This document shows, in pieces, positions 22,706-32,806 of a stretch of DNA of 64,000 nucleotides (positions within the stretch are counted from its first letter, which is position 1; each line of letters opens with the position of its first letter). Source of the DNA: Craspedostauros australis (taxonomy: Eukaryota > Bacillariophyta > Bacillariophyceae > Mastogloiales > Achnanthaceae); NCBI GenBank assembly GCA_026770025.1, contig JAMXDE010000003.1:2480001-2544000 (forward strand), given 5' to 3'. The notes under the pieces are model-generated. The model was given only the letters and a program-made list of their open reading frames with translations. It did not search any database and had not been told where the DNA came from. Position numbers and translations under genes: made by a program.

Positions 22706-25700
22706 ATGACAGAACCCACCGACCCCATCACCGTACTGAACCATGTCCTCAAGGCCGTGGGTATCTCCGATGACTCCGACCATCGCCGCGTTATCATCGA
22801 CGCAGCGGTGGAGAATGTTGACGACCTCACCTTCCTCACCAAGGAAGACCTCGACGGTCTTCATCGCGACTTCACTCCCACCTCGGGAGACCCATACTCA
22901 TGCCGATTGACTGCGTTGCACATTCGCAAGATCCTCGCACTCCCAATGTGGTATGACGCGCAAGCTGGCGACGGCGACTCCGTCTGGCTTGGCCTGAATG
23001 CTGCGAGGCTCCAGAGCTTCATGAGAGCTGAACTCAAGAAGCGCGTGGATGCCTCCATGCCAACACCCGAACCCACCATGTCGTCCATGGTGACGCCACC
23101 ATCACCACCTGAACACATCTCTGATGGAGCCGCTGCCTTCGACAAGGGCATCAAGCGGAACCTCAGCGACTATCCGATCCTGAAGAGCGACGACCAGTTC
23201 ATGGTCTTCGACCGACGTCTCCGAGCCACCGCTGCAGCGCACGGTGTGAAGAACGTCGTGGACCCCGAGTACCTCCCGACCCAAGATGAGTCTGAGCTGT
23301 TCGACAAGCAGCGCACCTTCCTCTTCTACGTCTTGACCCACTGCCTCAGGACCACGAAGAGCCGCAACTGTCTCCAGGCATACGCCGATGACGAGAATGG
23401 CCATGGGGTGTATACCATGCTCCGTGAGGAGTACGCGACCGGAGTGGCCGCAGCCAACAAGGCCCAACTGATCCAAGAGGAGATCCGAAACCTCAAGCTG
23501 AACCACTCCTGGAACGGCAGCCGCGAAGCCTTCGTGAACAGCTGGCTCAGCAAGATCAACGACCTCGAAGAGATCCAGGATGCACCTGTCTCTGAGGACT
23601 GGAAGCTCCAGTGGCTCAAGGAAGCCATCACCCCTGATGCTGATCTCTTCCGTTCCCTTGACGACGCCGATGCTCTCCAGAGCAACTTGGCGTTGGCGAC
23701 AGGTAAGACCAACTTCAGGTTGGACTTCGATGCCTTCCTTGGTGTTGTGCGCAGATCCGCACAGCGCAATGACCTGCGCGTCCCACGCAACAAGGCCAAG
23801 CGCAGAGTCAATAACACAAACAAGGAAGCAAGTAACAACGAGAAGAAGACCAACCAATCCAAGAACAAGAGCACGAACAAGCGAATCCCAGACAACGAAT
23901 GGAAACAAATGACCTGGGATCAGAAGAAGGCCCACATGCAGTCCAAGGGTACCTGGGACCCCAAGTACACCAGGGATGCATCGAACAGACAGGCCAACAA
24001 GACATCCACCACTGGCAATGGGGGTGGTGGGCAGACCAAGTCCACCTCAACCTCAGGCAGCGCCGGTTCTGACGAACTCCCCGGCGATGCCATCAAGCGC
24101 ATGCTGGCCAATGCCACAACCAACACCAACACTTCCGACGAAATCACCATCCAGGGCAAGATCTACCGTGCTGTCCAGGCCACAGTCCTGCAATACAGCT
24201 TCAACAAGACCGATGTTGCGAAGTCCGGTTCCCTGATCGACAGCGGTGCGAATGGAGGATTGGCAGGCGATGATGTGACTATCATCAGCCGCACCAACCA
24301 TACCGCCGACATCAGCGGAATTGGAGACACCGCAATCGTCAACCTGGACATCGGAACGGTCGCTGGACTCGTCATGTCCACCGAAGGACCTATCATCGCG
24401 AAGTTCCACCAATACGCCCTCTATGGAAAGGGCAAGACGATTCACTCGACGAATCAGCTCGGTGCCTTCGGTCTCGATGTCAACGAGCGTCCTCGCGAAC
24501 TCCCTGGAGGGCGACAGACAATCATCGTGCCTGATGGGCATGTGATCCCTCTCTCCATCAGACAGGGCCTGTCTTACATGGACATGAGACCTCCCACACG
24601 CAAGGAGATTGACACGTACCCTCACGTGGACTTCACTGCCGACGAAGAGTGGGACCCGTCCACTCTTGATCACGAGTTCACTTTGCTGGACGGAACCTCC
24701 GATGGTGTCCCAGACGACGGCGTCCACTCACCGGACTCCATCGAAGTGTTCACCAGTGAGACCGGTGCCCCAAACCAAGGCGCTATCACTCGCGTGAAGC
24801 CGAAGATCAACTATGAGGCCCTCCGTCCGTACTTTGGATGGATCCCGGCCAGAAGAGTCCAAGACACTCTCAAGTGCACGTCCCAATGGTACCGCACCTC
24901 CGAGCGGTTCACCATGAGGAAGCACTTCAAGACCAGATTCCCTGCCGCGAACGTGGACAGACTCCACGAGACTGTTGCCATGGACACGTTGTTCTCTGAC
25001 ACACCTGCACACGACGATGGTGTGCCAGGCCATGGTGGCAGCACGATGATGCAAGTATACGTGGCCGTGGATTCTCGCTTCACCGCAGGATTCCCCATGA
25101 CATCAGAGAAGCAAGTCGCTTCCACTCTCCAAGACTTCATCCGGCGTCATGGAGCTCCTGACCTCCTGATGTCCGATAACGCGAAATCCGAGATCGGATT
25201 CAAGGTCCAAGACATCCTCCGACAGTACTCCATCGCTGATCATCAGAGCGAGCCGGAGCACCAGCACCAGAACGCCGCAGAGAGGCGTATCCAAGACATC
25301 AAGCGCATGGCGAACGGCATCATGGACAGGACGGGCACACCTGCTCGCTTCTGGCTCATATGCACCATGTACGTCATTGTGCTCTTCAACCACTTGGCTC
25401 AGCGCACGGCAGGTAACGTCACTCCGATGCAGGCAGCATACGGACACCGTCCCGATGTGAGCAAGTTCCTTGCCTACCGTTGGTGGCAACCGGTGTACTA
25501 CCGTGTGGAGAAACCTGGCTTTCCCAGCCAGTCCAAGGAACGAAAGGGGAGGTGGGCCGGACCCTGCCTCCACAAGGGTGACGAACTCACCTTCTGGGTG
25601 TTGGACGAAGATACCCAACAGCTCCTCCCTCGATCCTCGATCCGTGCAGCCGACGAGCACGGCTCCCGCAACCTACGTGTCGACTTTCCCCTGGCCGACG

Positions 25701-28096
25701 TTGGGGAGGAAGACGGCTCGGACACGAACCCACCTGATGATGGGGAGCTTGACGACGACGTCCCAGTGCCTGATGGAATGCAACCAGTTGTCCATTCCCT
25801 CGGAGACGCCGTTCTTTTCGCTTCTGCGGAGTCCAATCCTGGAACGGCGGACATGGCAAGAGTCTCCATCCCTCGATTCACACCAGAGGATCTCATCGGC
25901 AAGACCTTCCTGTACGACCGTGACGGACAGAGAGTCAAGGCCGAAGTCATCCAACGCGTCAACGATGCAGACGCTGCGAATCACCAACGAATCAAGATGT
26001 TGCTCGCCTTCGACGATGGAGCCACCAACGAACTCATCTCCTACGTCCAGCTGTCCGACATCATCGAACAGCAGCTCGAACGCAACAAAGACGACGAAGA
26101 CGGAGTATGGGGATTCCAAGGCATCATCGGCCACGAAGGACCTCTCGCTCCGAACGCCAAGACCTACAAGGGGTCCCGATACAATGTCATTGTACAATGG
26201 GATGACGGATCAACAACATCCGAACCACTCTCCACCATGTTACAAGATGATCCTGTATCATGTGCGGCATACGGCCGGAAGAACGGATTGCTCGATCAGC
26301 CTGGATGGAAACGGCTGAAGAAGCTCTCTGACCGACAGGCTCGAATGGAGCGCAAGACCTCCATCAACAAGGCCAAGAAACACACCAACGCACCCATCTA
26401 CCAGTTCGGTGTTCAGGTACCACGCAATCACCAAGAAGCCGTACGCCTCGACAAACGCAACGGCAACACGCTCTGGGCAGATGCTGAACGTACTGAGATG
26501 GAACAGCTCTTCGGATATGAGACATTCCGATCGCTCGGCAAGACCAAGGCCGTTCCAGACGGATACCAACAGATCCGGCTGCAATGGGTCTACGCGGTCA
26601 AGCACGACCTCCGACACCGAGCACGATGTGTGGCAGGTGGCCACCTGACGGACCCATGCAAGGACTCCTCCTATGCTGGAGTTGTCAGCTTGCAGTCACT
26701 CCGAATCGCCCTACTCGCTGGCGAACTGAACGGACTCAAGACCATGGTCGGCGACATTGGAAACGCCTACCTGGAGGCATACACGAAGGAGAAGATCTGC
26801 TTCGTAGCCGGCGACGAATTCGGGGAGCACGCAGGCCACATGCTCACGATTGTCAAGGCGCTCTACGGCCTCCGGACATCCGGAGCTCGCTTCCACGAAG
26901 CGCTGGCAGATACCCTCCGAGACATGGGCTTCCAGCAGTGCAGGTCTGACCCCGATGTATGGATGCGTGATGCAGGTCCGCACTGGGAATACGTATGTGT
27001 ATACGTGGACGATCTCATGGCGGTCATGTCTGACCCACGCTCCTTCTTCGACACTCTCACTTCGCAGTATGGCTACAAGCTCAAGGGTGTCGGCCCCATC
27101 TCCTACCATCTAGGAGCAGACTTTGGGAGAGACGGCGACGGCACAATGAAAATCAGCGCGCGTTCCTACATCAAACGCATGCTCACGAACTACGAACAGA
27201 TGTTCGATGGACCACCCAACAAGACCAGCTGCCCCATGGACAAGGACGACAGTCCTGAGCTCGATACGACACCCGAGCTCGGGGAGATCGATCGAACCAA
27301 GTACATGTCGTTGATCGGAGCACTCCAATGGTGTGTGTCTCTGGGAAGGATCGACATACATGTGGCAGTCATGACTCTCTCCCGTTTCCGTGCATCACCA
27401 AGAGCAGGACACATGGACAGAGTGAAACGCATCTACGGGTACCTTCGCAAATACCCAGATGCCTCCATCCGCTTCCGAACCGGAATCCCCAACCATGAAG
27501 AACACTACGACATCCCACAGCACGAATGGATGTACTCTGTGTACGGACCCAATCGAGAGGAGCTGCCAGCGGATGCACCAACAGCCAAAGGCAAACCTGT
27601 ACGTACCACGACTTTCGTTGATGCGAATCTCATGCACTGCAAGGTGACTGGGAAATCAGCAACTGGTATCGTGCATCTCATCAACCAAACACCCATCGAA
27701 TGGTTCTCGAAGCGACAGTCCACCGTGGAGACGGCCACCTACGGATCAGAATTCGTGGCAGCACGGTTGGCAACAGAACAGATCCTATCCATCCGCCTGA
27801 TGCTGTGCGAAATGGGAATACCAGTGGACGGCCCAAGCTGGCTCTTTGGTGACAACCAGAGCGTAGTTACATCCTCCACCATCCCAACCAGTGTGCTATC
27901 CAAGAGACACAACGCACTGGCCTACCACCGAGTCCGATCGGCCATCGCCGCTGGGACGATGTACTTCATCAAGATCAAGGGAAACCAGAACATCGCCGAC
28001 ATCCTCACGAAATTCCTTCCACGATCGGTTTTCTGGGACCTCATCCAACCACTATTGTTCTGGAAGGGCAACACCGATCCCACCCACAACAAGTGA
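22706..28096 (+). CDS. Copia gag-pol polyprotein
   Basis: One frame of 1796 codons. The Gag-like N-terminal part covers roughly residues 1-430, with a helical region that includes LFYVLTHCLRTTKSRN; no CCHC zinc knuckle was found. The protease aspartate is in SLIDSGANGG (about 509). The integrase carries AMDTLFSD (about 757), SDNAKSE (about 821) and NAAERRI (about 855), giving D-D-E. The reverse transcriptase has LQWVYAVKHDLRHRARCVA and the active site YVDD (about 1433). RNase H has FVDANLMH (about 1637), YGSEF and FGDNQS (about 1714), and the frame ends just after an NIADILTKFLP motif. All catalytic residues I can check are present, so the element may be autonomous. The ATG at 22706 is the first in a long frame and follows the triplicated leader repeat. 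Confidence 0.95.
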   Translation: MTEPTDPITVLNHVLKAVGISDDSDHRRVIIDAAVENVDDLTFLTKEDLDGLHRDFTPTSGDPYSCRLTALHIRKILALPMWYDAQAGDGDSVWLGLNAARLQSFMRAELKKRVDASMPTPEPTMSSMVTPPSPPEHISDGAAAFDKGIKRNLSDYPILKSDDQFMVFDRRLRATAAAHGVKNVVDPEYLPTQDESELFDKQRTFLFYVLTHCLRTTKSRNCLQAYADDENGHGVYTMLREEYATGVAAANKAQLIQEEIRNLKLNHSWNGSREAFVNSWLSKINDLEEIQDAPVSEDWKLQWLKEAITPDADLFRSLDDADALQSNLALATGKTNFRLDFDAFLGVVRRSAQRNDLRVPRNKAKRRVNNTNKEASNNEKKTNQSKNKSTNKRIPDNEWKQMTWDQKKAHMQSKGTWDPKYTRDASNRQANKTSTTGNGGGGQTKSTSTSGSAGSDELPGDAIKRMLANATTNTNTSDEITIQGKIYRAVQATVLQYSFNKTDVAKSGSLIDSGANGGLAGDDVTIISRTNHTADISGIGDTAIVNLDIGTVAGLVMSTEGPIIAKFHQYALYGKGKTIHSTNQLGAFGLDVNERPRELPGGRQTIIVPDGHVIPLSIRQGLSYMDMRPPTRKEIDTYPHVDFTADEEWDPSTLDHEFTLLDGTSDGVPDDGVHSPDSIEVFTSETGAPNQGAITRVKPKINYEALRPYFGWIPARRVQDTLKCTSQWYRTSERFTMRKHFKTRFPAANVDRLHETVAMDTLFSDTPAHDDGVPGHGGSTMMQVYVAVDSRFTAGFPMTSEKQVASTLQDFIRRHGAPDLLMSDNAKSEIGFKVQDILRQYSIADHQSEPEHQHQNAAERRIQDIKRMANGIMDRTGTPARFWLICTMYVIVLFNHLAQRTAGNVTPMQAAYGHRPDVSKFLAYRWWQPVYYRVEKPGFPSQSKERKGRWAGPCLHKGDELTFWVLDEDTQQLLPRSSIRAADEHGSRNLRVDFPLADVGEEDGSDTNPPDDGELDDDVPVPDGMQPVVHSLGDAVLFASAESNPGTADMARVSIPRFTPEDLIGKTFLYDRDGQRVKAEVIQRVNDADAANHQRIKMLLAFDDGATNELISYVQLSDIIEQQLERNKDDEDGVWGFQGIIGHEGPLAPNAKTYKGSRYNVIVQWDDGSTTSEPLSTMLQDDPVSCAAYGRKNGLLDQPGWKRLKKLSDRQARMERKTSINKAKKHTNAPIYQFGVQVPRNHQEAVRLDKRNGNTLWADAERTEMEQLFGYETFRSLGKTKAVPDGYQQIRLQWVYAVKHDLRHRARCVAGGHLTDPCKDSSYAGVVSLQSLRIALLAGELNGLKTMVGDIGNAYLEAYTKEKICFVAGDEFGEHAGHMLTIVKALYGLRTSGARFHEALADTLRDMGFQQCRSDPDVWMRDAGPHWEYVCVYVDDLMAVMSDPRSFFDTLTSQYGYKLKGVGPISYHLGADFGRDGDGTMKISARSYIKRMLTNYEQMFDGPPNKTSCPMDKDDSPELDTTPELGEIDRTKYMSLIGALQWCVSLGRIDIHVAVMTLSRFRASPRAGHMDRVKRIYGYLRKYPDASIRFRTGIPNHEEHYDIPQHEWMYSVYGPNREELPADAPTAKGKPVRTTTFVDANLMHCKVTGKSATGIVHLINQTPIEWFSKRQSTVETATYGSEFVAARLATEQILSIRLMLCEMGIPVDGPSWLFGDNQSVVTSSTIPTSVLSKRHNALAYHRVRSAIAAGTMYFIKIKGNQNIADILTKFLPRSVFWDLIQPLLFWKGNTDPTHNK

Positions 28097-28121
28097 CTGC
28101 GAAAAGATACGTTTCGGGGAG

Positions 28122-28654
28122 TATTAGCACAACGCTTTATTCACCTGACTCGTTTTCTGATTAGTCTGTCCTTGTATGTGCTGAAACGATGCTTTACTCC
28201 GACACATGATTTTCGGCATAAGAGGGACACACTAGGGAGAACATCAGAGATTCGGTCTGGCCACCACCCGGCAAACATGTGATGTCCAATTTGACCTGAT
28301 ATACTTCCCAACTAAACCTGAAATGACAACACACTCGATGACCTCAAGCATCATCAATGGAATGTGGAATCGACAGAGCCATGGAACGGTGATGAGTGAC
28401 GTCGACACAGAAGACATCATCGCCACATCATGGGTCATCTCCACATCAGAACAAGATCGGATTCGAGGTGCAATGACTGAGAGCTGACCTTGAAGACAGC
28501 AACATGAGATACAACTCAATGAAGATAACATAAGACCAGAAGTCACTCAACCCAAACAGTGTCTTCACTCATCAGCTTGTCACCCTCGTCCTGAAAGACT
28601 TGATCTCTCTTGAAGGACTCGTGTGATTTCGCTGTGTACGATAACGTGATAACA
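28122..28654 (+). repeat. Right LTR of Copia element
   Basis: It is the same as the left LTR as far as can be seen by eye and is followed by the TCCAT duplication at 28655-28659. It should carry the polyadenylation site of the element. Confidence 0.95.
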
Positions 28655-28659
28655 TCCAT
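28655..28659 (+). repeat. Target site duplication, right copy (TCCAT)
   Basis: Second copy of the 5-base target sequence created by insertion of the Copia element. Confidence 0.9.
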
Positions 28660-30612
28660 CGTGTTGTAACCATGCCAAACTTCTGGTTACTCCTGCTAAT
28701 TAGTGTATCTGTGTCCAAACATGTGCTATGACACATGTTTGGAGGTCTAATAGAGTCTCTTTGATCCTCTTGGATCATCTTCATAATTTTGTCTTGGGTC
28801 TGAAACCCGCATCACATTTTCCGAATTCTATCGAGCAGTTTTCTTGGATCTTTCGAATCGAAGCGTGATTGACACAAAGGACTCAAAACTCGAACAACGA
28901 TTGGATTGATTCAGCACACATGGTCTAACAACAAGGGAACTCATGGTGAATACTAGCTGTGTGCCAATAGAGGTTGCAAGCTGATTGTACGAGATTGGCT
29001 GGTCATGACGCACATCAGGCACACAAGGAGAACAGCACAGCACAGCACAGCGCATCACCAGTCATTGACGCGCAGCACGGCGCAGCGCACCACAGAACGG
29101 CATGGACAACACAGGAGGATGGTCACAAGGTGCCTTGTACCATCCACTTTTTCCTTTGTGGGAAGGTCACAGTCATTCTACATTCTGTGTAAGCTATGAC
29201 TACAAGCAGCAGAGAAACAGGAGGAACTCGTTCGAGATGCGCTGTCTTTCCTGTGTTCACTTTGTGAGGAGAATTTTGTTGCCTCGGTTGTGTCGTTGTG
29301 GAATGGATTCGCAATTCGGGACTCGCACAGTGTTCCCATTGTTGGGCACATGCGGTAGAATTGTGGTTAATCTCCACGTCCCCCAACAGCAAAAACTGTT
29401 TGAGAACACCAAACACAACACAACAACACGACAATGGAGAAACACAACAAAACTCCTCAAGCGCTGTCGAATGGCATCATCGTCACTGCGACAACCAGCG
29501 GTCCAGTGCAAGATCTGAGCGCATAGGCGGAACCGCCATGTAAATCTTGGTGGATGAGCGAGAGGGGGATGCCATCGTGGTTGATTTGGGACCGTGGCAG
29601 GCCCACGCGCAAACGACACGATTCGGAGGAAAATCTGCTCGTTGGATATGGTCTCTGCCTGGAATGCACAGGCCATTCCAACGACCATGGATAGGCAAGA
29701 TGCATCCAAGAGGATACGGTGAAGATGCACACGAAGTTTGAGGGTCGGGGGTGGCCTGGAAGGTGCCCTCCGCAAGAAACAAGTGGCGGGCAAGAGTTTT
29801 TTGGTGGGTGGCGGCGGACACATCACGTGACTTCGCCGGTGATGGGTGCCATTCACAAGTCACCCAGATCGCCAAGCCACCCATTCAAGATGTGTTCAGA
29901 ATTAACTCAGGGATCGGTTCCTGAAGCGTCGGACAAATCAAAGGTCTGGAAGAGGCTGCAGCCTGGGATGCACACAAAATGGTGTTTTTGGGGTGTCGCA
30001 AAAACTCCATGGTGGCATCATCACATGGAGATGTACCTTTGGAGGTACGAACTCCCAACCCATTCTGAACACATCAGTGTGTCGCCAGAGAATGTGGGAA
30101 CGCATGAGGGGCATGTGGAGGAGCTGCAAGGATCGTATCGACGAGATACGGATCCAAATACGAACGGCATCCGTGTCGGAATCGGGTGTTCGAAATTTCT
30201 GCGTTTCAGTGCAGGGAGCCTTTGGGATATCCAATGCGCCCAGATTTGCCTGTCCTTCATGGAGTGGATAGATGGGGGGTATGCGGAGCCAATGTGGTGC
30301 GCGGATTGTGAAAATGCCAGGGATGATAATGATGATCATGGGTGCTGAAGGTAGGGCAGCATGGTGCCATCGAGAATTTTTCGCACCCACCACCTGACAG
30401 ACAGCAAGCCAAAACGACATTAAAAATAAAGTGCATACAAATTTAACTTCAATATTCAGAATCACTGATAGCCACTCGTCCGGATGCACTGTTTATTTTT
30501 AATTTTAAACGATGTGTTGTTGAGATATAACATCATAAGCAGTTGTGTGGATGGTTTTGGATGTGCTCTATTTTAGTCTACTTTATCACGACTCATCACG
30601 AGTAAAACTCAA
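28660..30612. other. Gene-poor DNA right of the Copia element
   Basis: This is the former continuation of the spacer upstream of the mariner-like transposase, up to the right arm of the inverted repeat. Frames at 29257-29856, 29938-30489 (minus) and 29719-30348 (plus) overlap one another and match no family I know. A perfect hairpin lies at 28715-28742. CACAG repeats are present at about 29033-29050. Confidence 0.5.
28715..28742. repeat. Perfect 11-base-pair hairpin
   Basis: CCAAACATGTG and CACATGTTTGG are exact reverse complements separated by a 6-base loop. It lies about 55 bases beyond the Copia insertion. Confidence 0.85.
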
Positions 30613-30663
30613 AAAACACTCCACAACTAGTGCTATCGCGACACCGTTTTACATTGAGTGCAG
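30613..30663 (-). repeat. Right arm of a long-range inverted repeat
   Basis: It is the reverse complement of 14352-14400 with about two mismatches over 48 bases. It lies 3' of PARP-like copy 2, while the left arm lies 5' of copy 1, so a shared gene flank does not explain the match. Confidence 0.85.
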
Positions 30664-30943
30664 GTCGTAATGTTGATGCGGACTGTCTATCTTCGTAAAT
30701 CGCGACGGACACAGCGGAAACAACGCAGACTCGTGAAATCAAGACTTCTCTTCTACTCGTAATAATATAATGTTATTCTCTACTCTGCCATTGCGCGACG
30801 CATAGGGTTCCTTTTCTTGCGCAGTGCCGTGCCCAACCACGCTTCGAACATTCCTCGTCACCTGGAATGTACATAAAACTATTCCGATGGATGTGCATTG
30901 AAGGCGTGCTTCCAGAACCACAGCATCCTGAATAGCAGTTCGG

Positions 30944-32692
30944 TCAGTGGGAAGGACAGAAGCTACCAAAGTGGCGACTGATCAAGGCTCTCAATTCCTT
31001 TTCCAATTCTTGCACAAGTTGGCGTTGAGTGTCACAGTTATGGTACCAGTTGACACGCACTAGCCCCAAGCATTGGGCCGAATCCTTGAGCACCATCACA
31101 TCTTCTGACAAGACCCGGTGGTCGGAAGATCCACCCAGCCGTGCGACGAGTATGCACTCGTACCCATAGCCACCACCTGAAGCGTATGCGGTCGTGCGAG
31201 CCGTGTAAACTCCATCTCCGAGACTGGTGCCGGTGAGTTTCGGATTGATACACTTTGCAGCTAGGTCGCGTCTATTGAGTAGACCATGACGCTGAATGGT
31301 TTCCATGTGCTCAGACCGGGTGAAATGATACCCCAGATCGACGGTGGTGGAACACCCGCTCTCTTTGTCGAATTCGGATCGTTTCAACATGAATTTCTTG
31401 GTGAGCGCGTGGCAATGATCTGGAGACATCAACCGCATTTGACGACTTGCGGCCAAACCAAACGCCAGGCCATGCTTTGCGTTGAATCTTTTCACAACAC
31501 CTTTCAGATCAGCGACAAAGTTTTCAGCCTTGCCGTCGATCGTTTCAGAGCGGGGCAGAGCTGGAGCTTGCGTTTGCGCCTGCTGGCACACTGCCACGGC
31601 CATCATCTTGCTTTGTCGTCCTGCTGAACCTGCACTACACTTTGACTTCTCGGTTTTGTTGTCGGGTCTTGCTCTCGCGGGGGCTGTCTGAGATGCAACA
31701 GTCGGGCCTGGAGGAGTGCTTGATGGTATAGGCACAGCACGTCGGACGAGCGAGGGTGATCGTTTTCGTATGTTGAGTCTCTTGGCTTTATGATCCAGCT
31801 CTCTGCCACTTCGCAAAATGAGCTTGTTCGGCTTGGCGGACGCAAGCGAATGGACCAGGCCTGGGTTCAACCGCAGACTGAATCGTCTGGGCTTGGCGGG
31901 TGCAGGTGGTGGCCGTGTCCGTGGACGCGAGAGCTTCGTTTTCGCCACGAGCGCAGCGTTTCCACCGTTGCTGCAAATACGACGAGCCCGCGGTTTCGTC
32001 GTTGGGAGCATCGATGTACTTCTTAGACTCGAACCGGTGTTTACACGATGCGGCAAGGGTCGGAGTGTTCTCGTAGATGCTGTGGATCTTGTCATGTCCG
32101 AGGATCGTGGCAACGCCATCTTCGTTTGGCCCGTTGCCGTGAACGCAGAAACAGACCGAACAAGTCCTTTGCGACCAATAGCCGTCGTTGATATCGCCAG
32201 GCTTGGCCCTGTCTTCACCTGCAAGAGCTTGCGTGGTGTACTCGTCATTCTTGATGTCAGTTGATTGCCCGATTGGAGACTCAGTATGACACCCCTGCGG
32301 AGGCAAGAAGTGAATGGAAGGCCTTTGCCGGGTCGTCCCAGGGATCCTCTGCTGGATCTCTGACCGCCGCTTGCACCTGCTGCGGTTGCTGGCTTGAAGA
32401 AAGGCAGCAACTTCTTCCCGCTCTTCAGTTGCATCGGTTTCTGAACCTTCATTCCGAACTGCCGATTCGATGCTGATGTCCGGCTCTCGTGGACCTGGTC
32501 CGTAGGCATGGCACGGTGACCGAGGCGAAGCTTGTTGGCGGTGGTCCGAGTAAACAGAGGGCGTGCCATCTTCAACCGTGCGAGGGTCGGTGATCGAAAT
32601 GATAGCGTTGATCGGAATGGTGGCGATGACAGCGATGATATCGCCGGCTGGCGCGATAGCCGACCGCCCGAACGTCGTCGTGTCCACGGCAT
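30944..32692 (-). CDS. PARP-like ADP-ribosyltransferase domain protein (copy 2), N-terminal part uncertain
   Basis: From the first ATG at 32692 the frame encodes about 582 residues. The C-terminal 170 are clearly paralogous to copy 1: His in LGYHFTRSEHMETI, Tyr in GDGVYTARTTAYASGGGYG, then SAQCLGLVRVNWY, where the third triad position is again Gln. The region before it (about 31800-32690) is doubtful in this frame, because it is very rich in Ser, Thr, Arg and Pro. A second frame on the same strand (32687-31788) is open for 299 codons with a more protein-like composition but no ATG. A third frame is open at 31845-31603. Either unseen introns join these, or copy 2 has N-terminal frameshifts. 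The catalytic-type domain is well supported; the full-length product is not. Confidence 0.6.
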   Translation of the reverse strand: MPWTRRRSGGRLSRQPAISSLSSPPFRSTLSFRSPTLARLKMARPLFTRTTANKLRLGHRAMPTDQVHESRTSASNRQFGMKVQKPMQLKSGKKLLPFFKPATAAGASGGQRSSRGSLGRPGKGLPFTSCLRRGVILSLQSGNQLTSRMTSTPRKLLQVKTGPSLAISTTAIGRKGLVRSVSAFTATGQTKMALPRSSDMTRSTASTRTLRPLPHRVNTGSSLRSTSMLPTTKPRARRICSNGGNAALVAKTKLSRPRTRPPPAPAKPRRFSLRLNPGLVHSLASAKPNKLILRSGRELDHKAKRLNIRKRSPSLVRRAVPIPSSTPPGPTVASQTAPARARPDNKTEKSKCSAGSAGRQSKMMAVAVCQQAQTQAPALPRSETIDGKAENFVADLKGVVKRFNAKHGLAFGLAASRQMRLMSPDHCHALTKKFMLKRSEFDKESGCSTTVDLGYHFTRSEHMETIQRHGLLNRRDLAAKCINPKLTGTSLGDGVYTARTTAYASGGGYGYECILVARLGGSSDHRVLSEDVMVLKDSAQCLGLVRVNWYHNCDTQRQLVQELEKELRALISRHFGSFCPSH

Positions 32693-32806
32693 GGCTCTCC
32701 AGCTGTAGTTCGGTGTACTCTGCTGCTGAGATTTTATGTTTGTGAACACCTTGATATGATTCCGCTCGTCGATCTGCTTGTCATTGTCGCGGTTGGTTCG
32801 TCTCAA

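Larger units (their letters stand above)
21840..28654 (+). mobile_element. Complete Ty1/Copia-type LTR retrotransposon
   Basis: The 6.8-kb element has two LTRs of 533 bases that look identical by eye, one uninterrupted gag-pol frame between them, a purine run GGGGAG at 28116-28121 just before the right LTR, and a TCCAT duplication on both sides. Identical LTRs, an intact frame and an intact duplication point to a recent insertion. The LTRs start with TATTAG and end with ATAACA, so the outer dinucleotides are TA...CA rather than the usual TG...CA. I could not match the bases after the left LTR to a standard tRNA-3'-end primer site. The domain order protease, integrase, reverse transcriptase, RNase H places it in Copia. 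The insertion split the spacer upstream of the mariner-like transposase. Confidence 0.95.

Noticed and set aside
29257-29856. 199-codon minus-strand frame right of the Copia element
   Set aside because: Overlaps other open frames on both strands, is Pro/His/Arg-rich, and shows no domain or splice signals that would link it to a gene.
14352-30663. Target site duplication for the long inverted repeat
   Set aside because: Bases outside the left arm (ending GATACTAG) and right arm (starting GTCGTAATG) do not match at any plausible length.
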